From positions 1-64,000 of the forward strand of contig JAVHLM010000009.1 of NCBI GenBank assembly GCA_031082125.1: a DNA stretch of 64,000 bases, written 5' to 3'. Each line of letters starts with the position of its first letter. The first letter of the stretch is position 1. The position numbers and the translations under genes were made by a program. Shown here piece after piece: positions 33,137-41,034 of this stretch. Source of the DNA: Candidatus Eremiobacterota bacterium (GTDB taxonomy: Bacteria > Vulcanimicrobiota > CADAWZ01 > Ess09-12). The notes beneath the pieces are model-generated. The model had not been told where the DNA came from. It saw nothing but the letters and a program-made list of their open reading frames with translations, and did no database searches.

Positions 33137-33664
33137 TCAGCTCCACTTTTCGCAAGCTGTTATCTCTTCAAGCTTCTTTCTCGCCTCTACAGGCTTGAAG
33201 GCAGCACTCTCGAGGGGATAGCCGAGGGGAATGAGGGCGACGACCTTGATCTCTTCAGGGATCCCCAGAATCTCCTTTACTGCTTTATGGTCAAAAGCGC
33301 CGATCCAGCAGGTACCGAGACCCTCATTCCTCGCTGCGAGAGTGAGGTGATCGACAGCGATTGAGACATCGATAAGCACGCTGAACTCTCCCATGAACCC
33401 GCCCCTGTTCGAAGTGAGGGGAAGACCGCAGGCGACAATGAGGAGAGGTGCTTCAGCGATAAAAGCCTGTTTGTTGCATGCCGCCACGAGCTGCTGCCTC
33501 ACCGCTTTATCCCTTGTGATGACAAACTTCCAGGGCTGCCTGTTGCTTCCGCTCGGAGCAATGCGCACCGCCTCGAGGACCCTTGCAAGGATTTCCTCCG
33601 GCACTGCGTCTGGCCTGTATTTTCTTATGCTTCTTCTTGTGCTCATCACTTCATAGAGTTCCAT
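33137..33664 (-). CDS. Nitroreductase-family FMN oxidoreductase
   Basis: A 175-residue protein with the FMN-binding STRRSIRKYRPDAVPEE near the N-terminus, APSGSNRQPWKFVI in the middle, and GLGTCWIGAF and VALIPLGYP toward the end, all standard for the family. It works as a homodimer with FMN and reduces nitro compounds, quinones or related substrates with NAD(P)H. The ATG at 33664 has GGGGAGG upstream; the open frame extends 23 codons further without a better site. It is probably co-transcribed with the UroD-like gene. Confidence 0.9.
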   Translation of the reverse strand: MELYEVMSTRRSIRKYRPDAVPEEILARVLEAVRIAPSGSNRQPWKFVITRDKAVRQQLVAACNKQAFIAEAPLLIVACGLPLTSNRGGFMGEFSVLIDVSIAVDHLTLAARNEGLGTCWIGAFDHKAVKEILGIPEEIKVVALIPLGYPLESAAFKPVEARKKLEEITACEKWS

Positions 33665-33730
33665 AAAACCTCCCCGATGCTGCTTCTCTCTCCCTCTCTG
33701 TTTCTCAGTTTCCCGCAAAAGTCCTCTCCA

Positions 33731-33762
33731 CAAAAAAAGAGGCCCTCCCGGACCGGGAAGGC
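33731..33762 (-). terminator. Rho-independent terminator of the 99-residue protein gene
   Basis: On the minus strand GCCTTCCCGG and CCGGGAGGGC form a 10-bp GC-rich stem, followed by CTC and seven T. It lies about 55 bases after the stop at 33817. Confidence 0.8.
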
Positions 33763-33816
33763 TTGAAACTTAAGCGCTCTGCGCCTACAAGGAGAGGTCA
33801 TTCAGAGAAATAACCT

Positions 33817-34116
33817 TTAAGCCCGTGCATAAGCAGTAGCCATATACCCTGGAGCCTGGTAACCTCCTGATCCCTGCATCGATTGGAGCTGCTCCATCAT
33901 CTCGTTGAGCATCGTCACCTGATCGGTGTTCGACGACGTGTTCTGACCGCCCTGGAGGCCGTTGAGCTGCTGCTGGATCTGCTCCATCATCTGCTTGAGC
34001 TCCTCATGCTCCTCTTTTTCATCCTCACGGTTCTCCTGCATCTGGTTGCTCATATTTCCCATCTGCATGAGCGCTGCTATCCCCAACCCTATTCCAAGTG
34101 CCGCTGCTGCCTTCAT
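33817..34116 (-). CDS. Small Gln/Met-rich coiled-coil protein, 99 residues
   Basis: I do not recognise the family. The protein begins with a hydrophobic, Ala/Gly-rich segment (AAAALGIGLGIAALMQMG, about 3-20) that may be a signal or membrane anchor. A charged coiled coil (REDEKEEHEELKQMMEQIQQ) is followed by a Gln/Asn/Ser/Gly-rich segment and a second MLNEMMEQLQ helix, with a Tyr/Ala-rich tail. GGAGGTAATC gives a strong start at 34116. Its own terminator at 33731-33762 and the AT-rich region upstream suggest an independently expressed gene. Confidence 0.7.
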   Translation of the reverse strand: MKAAAALGIGLGIAALMQMGNMSNQMQENREDEKEEHEELKQMMEQIQQQLNGLQGGQNTSSNTDQVTMLNEMMEQLQSMQGSGGYQAPGYMATAYARA

Positions 34117-34199
34117 TTTGATTACCTCCTTACATATTCCCCTGTGCTTGCAATCATTTATCCTCTTCTGCTTCATATATCACCCATTTTAAAGGGATG

Positions 34200-34375
34200 G
34201 TAAAGTTTAAATTGTAAAAAATCAGTTAACTCTAAATTGCCAACATGTTAATATAAAGGCGAAAATGGCAATATTTTTTCGAAATAAGCCAATTTTGTTG
34301 CATATTTGTTACTATTATTGCTAATTTGTTAAATTTCTTACTTTTTCTTGCTATTTGTTAAAATTTCTCATTTAC
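34200..34375. other. AT-rich island with phased TTTGTTA elements
   Basis: About 175 bases, much richer in A and T than the surroundings, with no gene. TTTGTT(A/G) recurs at 34294, 34305, 34325 and 34354, at spacings of 11, 20 and 29 bases, close to whole helical turns. Two longer near-copies, TTGCTAATTTGTTAAATTTC and TTGCTATTTGTTAAAATTTC, lie at about 34319-34338 and 34349-34368. It sits upstream of the 99-residue gene (minus strand) and downstream of the zinc-ribbon gene. It may be a curved-DNA upstream element, a nucleoid-protein site or a transferred piece. Confidence 0.55.
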
Positions 34376-34426
34376 CAGGGGTGGGATGGGGAAGGAAGGG
34401 GCGGGGTGAGATGATGGGCTTCCGTC

Positions 34427-35035
34427 TTATGCTTCAATTGCCTTGTGACTCATCGGCAGTGCCGACAGTACTCCCTCGATCTCCTCAATATTGCTCTCTA
34501 TCACTTCGCCTGCGAGGCCGATATAATCATTCCCCTCCTGCATCTTCAGGACTCCGCGCAGAAGCGCTTCCCCCTCCCCGCACCCGAGAAAACCCTCCAC
34601 ATCACAGAGGCCCTCCTCGAAGAGCATCGCGCCTTTCCCCAGCAGGTAGAGCATCTGGCGACAGCATTCGACGGCCTTGTTTTCCCTGAGGGCTACCTCA
34701 AACCTGTCCTGTATGGCGGGGAGCTCCTTCTCCCTGAAGAGGGAAAACCGGTCTCTTGTGCCCATGAAAGCAGAGACAACAGCATCCTGCGCCGCCTCGC
34801 CTTTCGTAAACTGCCAGGCTGCCTCAAGCAAGGGCCTTATAAGATCAGTATCATATGCACGGGCGGGGGATGGATAGTGAAGCCTCCGGCCGCCGCCGCC
34901 GTCAGTAACGTCAAAGAGCGATGTGGCAGGCCTGCCGGCGGTATCGGCCGAGAAGCGCGGGAGGGGTATCCTGCAGCGGATGCAGAATTTTATGCATGGA
35001 TCATCATAGGTAATGCCGCATTTCACACACATCAT
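34427..35035 (-). CDS. Uncharacterised protein with N-terminal zinc ribbon, 202 residues
   Basis: The first 25 residues form a zinc ribbon, C-V-K-C then C-I-R-C (MMCVKCGITYDD, KFCIRCRIPLP). A short linker is followed by a helical domain of about 150 residues (RPLLEAAWQFTKGEAAQDAVVSAF; AIQDRFEVALRENKAVECCRQM; ALLRGVLKMQEGNDYIGLAGEV). I do not recognise the helical domain. The preferred start is the ATG at 35035, with AAGGTG about eight bases upstream; a longer frame exists. No membrane segment is seen. Confidence 0.7.
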   Translation of the reverse strand: MMCVKCGITYDDPCIKFCIRCRIPLPRFSADTAGRPATSLFDVTDGGGGRRLHYPSPARAYDTDLIRPLLEAAWQFTKGEAAQDAVVSAFMGTRDRFSLFREKELPAIQDRFEVALRENKAVECCRQMLYLLGKGAMLFEEGLCDVEGFLGCGEGEALLRGVLKMQEGNDYIGLAGEVIESNIEEIEGVLSALPMSHKAIEA

Positions 35036-35116
35036 AGTGTTACACCTTTTCCTTTCCCTGCCCTGGCATGCCATCCTATACCGACAAGGGGGCACTTTTT
35101 AAAGGAAAAAATGTAA

Positions 35117-35146
35117 AAAATCGGTAACATTTCTATTACCGATTTT
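35117..35146 (-). terminator. Bidirectional AT-rich terminator hairpin
   Basis: AAAATCGGTAA (35117-35127) and TTACCGATTTT (35136-35146) are a perfect 11-bp inverted repeat with an 8-base loop. T-rich sequence follows on both strands. On the minus strand it lies about 70 bases after the stop of the flavoprotein gene at 35214. An operator role for the dyad is an alternative. Confidence 0.65.
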
Positions 35147-35213
35147 ATTTTTATCGTGACGATCCTGTAATAACCGCCACTTCTGTGCCTGGCTCGCCTC
35201 TCTGTTCTGAGAT

Positions 35214-35846
35214 TTACATCACAAGCCATTCGCCAAGGCGCCGGGCCTTTTTCTCATAACAAACCACTCCCCTCTTGTATACATCGCCTGCATAGAGGGT
35301 TCCCATCACCCGGGCGTTGAGGCTTCCTACCAGGATATCCTTGATGAGGGGTGTGGCCTGATCGCACCACATCCTTAAAAGTGGCGGCACAGAGCCTGAG
35401 CTGACAATGATTATGGCATTCCTCTTTCTTGTGGACCTCGGTGCAGGGCACCCCTTGACGGGCTTCTCACCGGGGTAGGCAAAGATATAGACAATCCTCT
35501 CAAGAAAGGTCTTCATGACTGCCGTTACACTGGCCATATTTACCGGCGTGCCAAATATGAAGGCATCGGCTTTCTCAATAAGAGGGTACAGCTCCTGCAT
35601 ATCATCGTCAATGGCGCAGCGGGCCCTGCTCTTGCAGGGATCGTCATTCCTGCATACATTGCAGTTACGGCAATATTCTATCTTTTTTTCAATAAGGAGC
35701 ACCTTTTCAGCTTTCACCGAGCCATTGAGAGCCATGGCTCCTTCAACAGCCCTGTCAATAAGTGTGTCAATTGTCTTTCCCTTTCTGTAACTCCCCGATA
35801 TCGCCAGGATGTTGAAATCCTTCCCGCTTTCCCTCACTGCTTCCAT
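35214..35846 (-). CDS. Second iron-sulfur flavoprotein-like oxidoreductase
   Basis: A 210-residue flavodoxin-fold protein of the NADPH-dependent FMN reductase family, with phosphate loop AISGSYRKGKTIDTLID and flavin loop FGTPVNMASVTAVMKTFLER. Cysteines 59, 62, 65 and 71 (YCRNCNVCRNDDPC) form C-x2-C-x2-C-x5-C, the compact motif of iron-sulfur flavoprotein (Isf), with a fifth Cys at 77. It is related in design to the protein at 3170 but clearly diverged. It probably moves electrons between reduced carriers and small oxidants. Monocistronic, with the terminator dyad at 35117-35146. Confidence 0.85.
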   Translation of the reverse strand: MEAVRESGKDFNILAISGSYRKGKTIDTLIDRAVEGAMALNGSVKAEKVLLIEKKIEYCRNCNVCRNDDPCKSRARCAIDDDMQELYPLIEKADAFIFGTPVNMASVTAVMKTFLERIVYIFAYPGEKPVKGCPAPRSTRKRNAIIIVSSGSVPPLLRMWCDQATPLIKDILVGSLNARVMGTLYAGDVYKRGVVCYEKKARRLGEWLVM

Positions 35847-35911
35847 TACCGCACCCCCTCACATGAATTTTTCAATTCCGTCGCACCCCGTCTCAGGCTT
35901 CGGAACAAGGC

Positions 35912-36301
35912 ATGACAAGTGAGAGTATTCACAGGGGACACAAAGACTTCCTTCTTCTCCACCGGCCGACTTCCTGCACTCCCGCAGCCGTCAGCCGGAC
36001 AGTAAAAAACGCCTTCAGCAGACAATGGAATATGTATGATATCTCACAGCCTGTGCTGCCCTGGAATGATATACTTGAGGAGAAAGGAGGTGTTCTCCCC
36101 GTGGAAAGAGAGCATACCCCGGGAATGGCTGAGCCTGAGGAGCCAGGCATTGATATTCTGCAAGAGAGCGGGCTTATTGTGAGCTTCCTTGGAGTGGTTA
36201 TGGCGAAGCCGCCGCTCGCCAGCGTGACAGTGGAACCGGCTGCATATCTCCAAGAGAGCGCCGTAAGGCTGAGAGAAGCTGATGCACTTTCGCTGAATTA
36301 A
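35912..36301 (+). CDS. Doubtful ORF, 129 residues
   Basis: An open frame in the only long gene-free stretch here (35847-36494). The product (with VLPWNDILEEKGG, PEEPGIDILQESG and VEPAAYLQESAV) matches nothing I know. Codon use is less biased to G/C at third positions than in neighbours, and only a weak site (AACAAGGC) precedes the ATG. A GC-rich hairpin at 36339-36365 lies shortly after the stop and could terminate it. It may be a fast-evolving small gene or chance. Confidence 0.3.
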   Translation: MTSESIHRGHKDFLLLHRPTSCTPAAVSRTVKNAFSRQWNMYDISQPVLPWNDILEEKGGVLPVEREHTPGMAEPEEPGIDILQESGLIVSFLGVVMAKPPLASVTVEPAAYLQESAVRLREADALSLN

Positions 36302-36338
36302 TTCCCGCCATCATACACGATACCTTATATCATAGCCG

Positions 36339-36365
36339 GGGAGCCTGTGCATATCGCAGGCTCCC
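36339..36365 (+). terminator. Terminator-like hairpin
   Basis: GGGAGCCTG (36339-36347) and CAGGCTCCC (36357-36365) form a perfect 9-bp stem with a 9-base loop. The following sequence (TTCACTCTG) is only weakly T-rich. Confidence 0.45.
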
Positions 36366-36397
36366 TTCACTCTGCCCTGCCGCCTCTCCGCGCAGAG

Positions 36398-36426
36398 TTG
36401 CCCGCCGGAGCCCTTTCTGCTACAAT
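36398..36426 (+). promoter_or_regulatory. Promoter of the geranylgeranyl-reductase-like gene
   Basis: TTGCCC (36398-36403), a 17-base spacer and TACAAT (36421-36426), with the start codon about 60 bases downstream of the expected transcription start. Confidence 0.55.
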
Positions 36427-36494
36427 ATCATCAAGGCCTCGCGGGGACTCCGCCCGGTGGGGATTTCTGACAACAGCGCCAAAGAGGTACATGA

Positions 36495-37850
36495 ATGGCA
36501 GGACAATTCACCGTTAAAGACAGCACAAAGATTGCTGTTATCGGTGCAGGCCCGGCAGGCAGCCTTTTTTCCATAATGATGCTCACAGAAAGCCGCCTGA
36601 AAGGCATAAATCCCTCCGTGACCATTTTTGATTCCAAGGATTTCAAGCAGAAGGGGCCGCGGGGCTGCAACATGTGCGCCGGCGTCCTCGGGAGGGCCAT
36701 TACTTCCAGGCTGGAAGGCCTTCAGATGGATCTTTCAGAGGTAGTGCAGCGCACCATACTGGGCTATTTTCTCCACACACCCTCGGGATCGCTCTTTCTC
36801 GAGAGCAGCGACAGGGAGGCCGACAGCCTCATATACACTGTATACAGGGGAGCAGGCCCCTTCATAGATGACCCCGACAAGCCCGTGGTGAGCTTTGACC
36901 AGTTCCTTCTCGAGAAAGCCATAGCGCTCGGCGCCCGCCTCATGGAGAAAAGAGTGAAAGAAGTGGCCGCACCCGGCAGGGGTCTTGAAAAAATTGAGGT
37001 AAAATGGGATGAAGGCATGGAAGCCTTTGACGTGGTGATAGGCGCCTTCGGGGTGAACAGCAACCTGCTGGGCAAATTTGCCGCCATGGGCTTCGGCTAC
37101 GTGCCCCCCTCTCTCTGGCAGACCTGCCAGGCAGAAATAAGGCTTGACCCCGAGTATATAAGCAAGAGGCTTATGGACATGATCCATATTTTCGCCCTCG
37201 GCATCGAGAAAATAAACTACATGGCCTTCACACCCAAGCATCATTACCTTACGGCAACGGCCGTAGGGAAAGACGTGAAGAGGGAGAACCTTGTGAAGGT
37301 CCTGTCCCATCCCCTCTTAAAGCGGCTTCTTAACATCGAATATGACATATCGTGTCACTGCCACCCCCGCCTTCCCGTGAGCTCGGCAAGGAAGCCCTTC
37401 AGGGACAGGGTGGTGATGATAGGCGACGCAAGCTTCAGCCGGTATCTCAAGAATGGCATTGAGAGCGCTTTCCTCACCTCCTCGCTGGCCGTGAAGACGA
37501 TGTTGGCAAAGGGATTCAGCGAGGATGCCTTCAGGGAGATTTATTTCCGGCAGTGCATGGAGCTTTTTCACAGAGACAATCACTATGGAAGGCTCCTTAT
37601 CAATGCTGCCGACATAGTATGGAAAGTGCCCTTCTTCCACCGCATACATATGGAGGCGGCCTTTGAGGAACTCGGGAAAAGTGATAAGGTCCTCAATTCC
37701 CTTTTATGGGATGTCCTTACAGGGGAGACACCCTACAGGGACACTTTCAGGCGCCTCCACTCAGCGGGGGTCATCAAGGGCTTTGCAAGACAGTTCCTGA
37801 AGTCCCTCGAGAGAAAGCCCCGGAAAAACCAGGAAAAGCTTACTCCCTGA
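36495..37850 (+). CDS. FAD-dependent oxidoreductase, geranylgeranyl-reductase-like
   Basis: 451 residues. The dinucleotide fold begins IAVIGAGPAGSLFSIMM (GAGPAG at 17-22), and the second FAD motif is RVVMIGDASFSRYLKNGIESA. A cysteine-containing GPRGCNMCAGVLGRA segment follows the first fold, as in geranylgeranyl reductase and related flavoproteins, where such residues shape the active site. The C-terminal region (NAADIVWKVPFFHRIH, and RLHSAGVIKGFARQFLKS) could touch membrane. The family reduces isoprenoid double bonds or related lipid substrates; the substrate here is unknown. AGAGGTAC precedes the ATG. It overlaps the convergent decarboxylase gene by 11 bases. Confidence 0.8.
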   Translation: MAGQFTVKDSTKIAVIGAGPAGSLFSIMMLTESRLKGINPSVTIFDSKDFKQKGPRGCNMCAGVLGRAITSRLEGLQMDLSEVVQRTILGYFLHTPSGSLFLESSDREADSLIYTVYRGAGPFIDDPDKPVVSFDQFLLEKAIALGARLMEKRVKEVAAPGRGLEKIEVKWDEGMEAFDVVIGAFGVNSNLLGKFAAMGFGYVPPSLWQTCQAEIRLDPEYISKRLMDMIHIFALGIEKINYMAFTPKHHYLTATAVGKDVKRENLVKVLSHPLLKRLLNIEYDISCHCHPRLPVSSARKPFRDRVVMIGDASFSRYLKNGIESAFLTSSLAVKTMLAKGFSEDAFREIYFRQCMELFHRDNHYGRLLINAADIVWKVPFFHRIHMEAAFEELGKSDKVLNSLLWDVLTGETPYRDTFRRLHSAGVIKGFARQFLKSLERKPRKNQEKLTP

Positions 37851-39351
37851 GCAGGGCTCCCTCTCCCCTGAAGGCTTCCATGTCGGGAGCTTCAGAAACC
37901 AGCCTGAATATCTGCCTGTAAGTATCCCTCTTTTTCAGCAGGCAGAGACTTCCGTCAGCGTTTACCAGAACCCTGTCTGGCCGGGGGAACGAGTTGGCAT
38001 TGGCTGCCATGAACGAGGAGTTGTATGCCCCCGTGTCCCTGATAATCACCACATCACCTCTGGCAGGGGCCCTCTGGAAGGAGACCTTGTACCGCGACAG
38101 CATATCTCCGGAAAAGCAGAGGTTTCCTCCCACGAATGCCTCAAAGGGACTCTTATCGTGGCGCCTGTGATCACCGGCAATCATCCAGCGCCTCAGGATC
38201 AGCTCGGTGAGGGCCTCACAATGGTCAAGGACGCCCATCTCGATGAGCAGAAGATTATGATGGCCTGCCACTCTCTTCACAAGGCTCACTTTTGCGAGGG
38301 TGACACCGGCATCCTCGACGATGCTTCTTCCCGGCTCGATGATGAGGAGAGGCCTTCCCAGCCCTTTCAGGGCCTCGGTGGCCCTGAGGGATTTTCCCCT
38401 TACCTCGATGGTGCTTTGCAGGATGGCTCCGAGCATTTTCTCTTTCCCGTACGGCGTATGGAACTTCTCGCCGCGCCACCTGTCAAGATTCACCGTTCCG
38501 TCGGCCTCGCCCATGAAGCCGGCAGGGCTGTTGTGCCATACGTATATCCTGCTCATGTCACCGGAAAGAGCTTTCCTGTAACCTTCGGTCACCCTAGCGA
38601 GGACCTGGTTCCATTCACCAGCACCAAGGTAGGAGACAGGAAAGCCTCCCCCTATATTGATGACAGTGCAGGGGAAGCCATGGTCTTTCAGGAGATGGCT
38701 CATTTCCACCATTTTTCCCAGTACCGCGATATAAGGCTCCAGGTCGGCAATCTGCGATCCTATGTGGGTGTGAAAGCCGCAGAAGTTCACCGGCAGGTCC
38801 TCTCCCAGGGAACTTATAAAGGAAGGGATATCCCTGAGGGGGACACCGAATTTGGTCCATGTGCCGGCGGTGAAAACGGCGAGGGCCGTGGCTTCCTCTA
38901 TGGGGTAGCCGCTTATACGCACTACCACGTCGGTTTTTTTCCCAAGCGACGAGGCAATGCCGCAGATAGTGCGGAACTCCTCGATGCTGTCTGCCACTAT
39001 GAGCATCCCCTTTGAAACGGCCTCTCGGATGAGGCGATCCTCCTTGCAGTTGCCGTTGAGATCGATCATCGAGGGAGGAATGCCTGCCTCAAGGGCCATG
39101 CGGGCCTCGTTATAGGAGGCCACATCGGCCCCCGCGCCCTCCTCCCTGATCAAGGGCAGGACTGCGGCGCAGGCTTTTGCGGCAAAACAGATTTTCCCAT
39201 GGGGATAATGCTCCTGGAACACTTTTCTGAAAGCCCTCACATTGGCCTTAACGGAAGGGCCGAAGAGCACATGGAGGGGAAGCTTGAAGCGCCTGGTCCA
39301 CCAGCAGAGAGGGTAGCCGGCGATCAGGAGCTCATACCTGCCTTGGTTCAT
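37840..39351 (-). CDS. PLP-dependent fold-III decarboxylase (LysA/ornithine-type)
   Basis: 503 residues. FAAKACAAVLPLI carries the PLP lysine; GFHTHIGSQIADL, INIGGGFPVSY, IEPGRSIVEDAG, GGNLCFSGDML and DTGAYNSSF are the canonical motifs of the alanine-racemase-fold decarboxylases. Diaminopimelate, ornithine, arginine or carboxynorspermidine decarboxylation are all possible. The protein is 60-80 residues longer than usual LysA and has an unusual Trp-rich opening (GYPLCWWTRRFKLP). The ATG at 39351 has GGAG upstream. It follows the phosphatase gene by 20 bases. Absence of other lysine-pathway genes argues against a housekeeping LysA. Confidence 0.85.
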   Translation of the reverse strand: MNQGRYELLIAGYPLCWWTRRFKLPLHVLFGPSVKANVRAFRKVFQEHYPHGKICFAAKACAAVLPLIREEGAGADVASYNEARMALEAGIPPSMIDLNGNCKEDRLIREAVSKGMLIVADSIEEFRTICGIASSLGKKTDVVVRISGYPIEEATALAVFTAGTWTKFGVPLRDIPSFISSLGEDLPVNFCGFHTHIGSQIADLEPYIAVLGKMVEMSHLLKDHGFPCTVINIGGGFPVSYLGAGEWNQVLARVTEGYRKALSGDMSRIYVWHNSPAGFMGEADGTVNLDRWRGEKFHTPYGKEKMLGAILQSTIEVRGKSLRATEALKGLGRPLLIIEPGRSIVEDAGVTLAKVSLVKRVAGHHNLLLIEMGVLDHCEALTELILRRWMIAGDHRRHDKSPFEAFVGGNLCFSGDMLSRYKVSFQRAPARGDVVIIRDTGAYNSSFMAANANSFPRPDRVLVNADGSLCLLKKRDTYRQIFRLVSEAPDMEAFRGEGALLRE

Positions 39352-39371
39352 GGTTGTCACGCTCCTTGCCC

Positions 39372-40016
39372 TCAGGCATCCTTGCCGATAGGCTCGCATT
39401 CAAGGGACTTCAGGTGGCCTGTATCATTAAGGCTCACCACTACGGCCTCTCCATCATCCTCAGGGAACTGTATGATGTTGATACAGGCATTGTCCTGGCG
39501 GATCTGCCAGAAATGGCTGTTGGAGAGCCCAAGGAGGGCCAGCACCATCACCTTGGTCACTACGCGGTGGCTTACCACGCAGAGGACCTCTCCTTCAGCC
39601 TCGCCCAGCACTCGCTTAAGTCCCCGGAGAGCGCGACGCCTGAGTATGGCCAGCGATTCGCCGCCCGGTATCCTGAACTTGTGGGGAGTCTCCATCCAGC
39701 ACCGGAAGCCCTCTGGAAAGAGCCTTTCCACTTCCGCCATGGGCATCCCCTCCCAGTCGCCGCAGTCCACATCGTTAAAAGCCTCCTCGGGTATCAGGGG
39801 GACCCTGTGGCGGGCGGCAAGAGGCTTGGCGGTCTGGATGGCACGCTTGAGGGGGCTTGATATTACTGCATAGAGTGGGGCATCTTTCAAAGCGCGGCCA
39901 ACTGCATTGGCCTGTGCAAGGCCCCGCTCATTAAGGGCAATGTCCGCCCTGCCCCTGAAAACCTCGAATCGGTTCCACTCTGTTTCCCCATGCCGGACAA
40001 GGTAAAGAGTTTTCAT
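39372..40016 (-). CDS. Histidine-phosphatase-family protein (phosphoglycerate-mutase-like)
   Basis: 214 residues. The catalytic LYLVRHGETEWN is at the N-terminus, with SSPLKRAIQTAKP, an acid in CGDWEGMPMAEVE and the second His in LCVVSHRVVTKVM. This fits a broad-specificity phosphatase such as CobC/GpmB or alpha-ribazole phosphatase. The ATG at 40016 has GGAG four bases upstream, and a longer in-frame start is unlikely because MKTLYLVRHGE is the usual family start. It is first in a two-gene operon with the PLP decarboxylase, which may mean it acts on a phosphorylated metabolite of that pathway. Confidence 0.88.
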   Translation of the reverse strand: MKTLYLVRHGETEWNRFEVFRGRADIALNERGLAQANAVGRALKDAPLYAVISSPLKRAIQTAKPLAARHRVPLIPEEAFNDVDCGDWEGMPMAEVERLFPEGFRCWMETPHKFRIPGGESLAILRRRALRGLKRVLGEAEGEVLCVVSHRVVTKVMVLALLGLSNSHFWQIRQDNACINIIQFPEDDGEAVVVSLNDTGHLKSLECEPIGKDA

Positions 40017-40064
40017 GATACTCCACTCAATTCCCCTTTCATCACCCTTTTCCTGCCGGAAGCC

Positions 40065-40093
40065 TTGACAGGAGAGGGAAGGTGCCCTATAAT
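40065..40093 (+). promoter_or_regulatory. Perfect consensus promoter of the HNH nuclease gene
   Basis: TTGACA (40065-40070), exactly 17 bases, then TATAAT (40088-40093): both hexamers are perfect. The leader to the start codon at 40166 is about 65 bases. Confidence 0.85.
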
Positions 40094-40165
40094 TAAACTG
40101 CAACATAAAAATGTAACCAGTTTTTACTGGATATTAAAGGTGCGGAGCACCGGGAGGGGAACGCC

Positions 40166-40945
40166 ATGGATCGCGTAACCACGGGGACAACGTCCGAAGC
40201 CCAGCCTTACCAGGGTGTACAGCAGGGAAGGGTGAACCGGCAGGCAGAGAGGGACTCACAGGCAGCGGCGGCTGCGCTCCCTCCCGTGGAGCAGCCCTCT
40301 TCACCGCAGGTCTCCTCGCTCCACTCTTTTTTCAACAAGGTCCTTGACACCATTGACCGCCTGCGCCATCCCGGAGGCCTCCCCGACATCCAGCGCCAGG
40401 GAGAGGAAGCCCAGAGCAGGCAGCGGAATGCCCCGGCCCAGTCAGCCGCTGCCCCTGCCGATGCGGAGGGCGGGAGAGCTGCTGACGAGGTGACCCTTCC
40501 TTACGGGGGCGGCACTGTCACCCTCAAGGGGATGAAAATGATAGACCTTGCCTATACCAAGAGACCTGATGCAGAGCACAAGGAGCTCCGTAAGCAATTT
40601 GACGGCCATGTGCGCAAGCAGTTCCTCAGGAGCCTTGCTGCCGATCCCGCCAAGGAAGCCGGCCTCAGGAAAGCGGGGCTCAAGGACAGCGATATCCAGA
40701 TGCTCCGTGATGGCAAGGTGCCGCCGGGTTTCCAGGTCCACCACAAGGTCCCTCTCGATGATATGGGCACCAATGACTTTGACAACCTCGTGCTTATCCA
40801 CAACAAACCTGAGCATACGTCAATCACCAGTTACCAGAACCGCATGACGGCGGGAATGGTTGATGGGGACACGAAACAGATGAAATGGCCCGTGCCCCTT
40901 GGCTTCGTCTATCCGCCCGACACCGGCATGGTGAGCGAGCACTGA
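40166..40945 (+). CDS. HNH/His-Me-finger nuclease with disordered N-terminus, toxin-like
   Basis: 259 residues. Residues 1-105 are Gln/Ala/Pro-rich and look disordered, with no signal peptide. The C-terminal part has a nuclease motif: FQVHHKVPLDDMG (His192-His193), then NDFDNLVLIHNKPEH (Asn207, His217). This H-H/N/H spacing is typical of HNH domains found as C-terminal warheads of bacterial polymorphic toxins and colicin-type DNases. It probably cuts nucleic acid with one metal ion. No small adjacent gene on the same strand looks like an immunity protein; a hairpin terminator and the convergent hcp gene follow. It may be a secreted effector, a phage-derived nuclease or a cell-internal enzyme. 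Confidence 0.75.
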   Translation: MDRVTTGTTSEAQPYQGVQQGRVNRQAERDSQAAAAALPPVEQPSSPQVSSLHSFFNKVLDTIDRLRHPGGLPDIQRQGEEAQSRQRNAPAQSAAAPADAEGGRAADEVTLPYGGGTVTLKGMKMIDLAYTKRPDAEHKELRKQFDGHVRKQFLRSLAADPAKEAGLRKAGLKDSDIQMLRDGKVPPGFQVHHKVPLDDMGTNDFDNLVLIHNKPEHTSITSYQNRMTAGMVDGDTKQMKWPVPLGFVYPPDTGMVSEH

Positions 40946-40975
40946 GCAAGAGCGAGAAGACATTATGAGATGACA

Positions 40976-41004
40976 AAGGGAGAAGCGGAATCCGCTTCTC
41001 CCTT
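40976..41004. terminator. Hairpin between convergent genes
   Basis: AAGGGAGAAGCGGA (40976-40989) and TCCGCTTCTCCCTT (40991-41004) are perfect inverted arms, between the ends of the HNH gene and hcp. The T tract is short on both sides, so efficiency is uncertain, but the position fits a bidirectional terminator. Confidence 0.65.
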
Positions 41005-41034
41005 GCTTTCCGGGATATCCTGTCGCCTCCAGGC

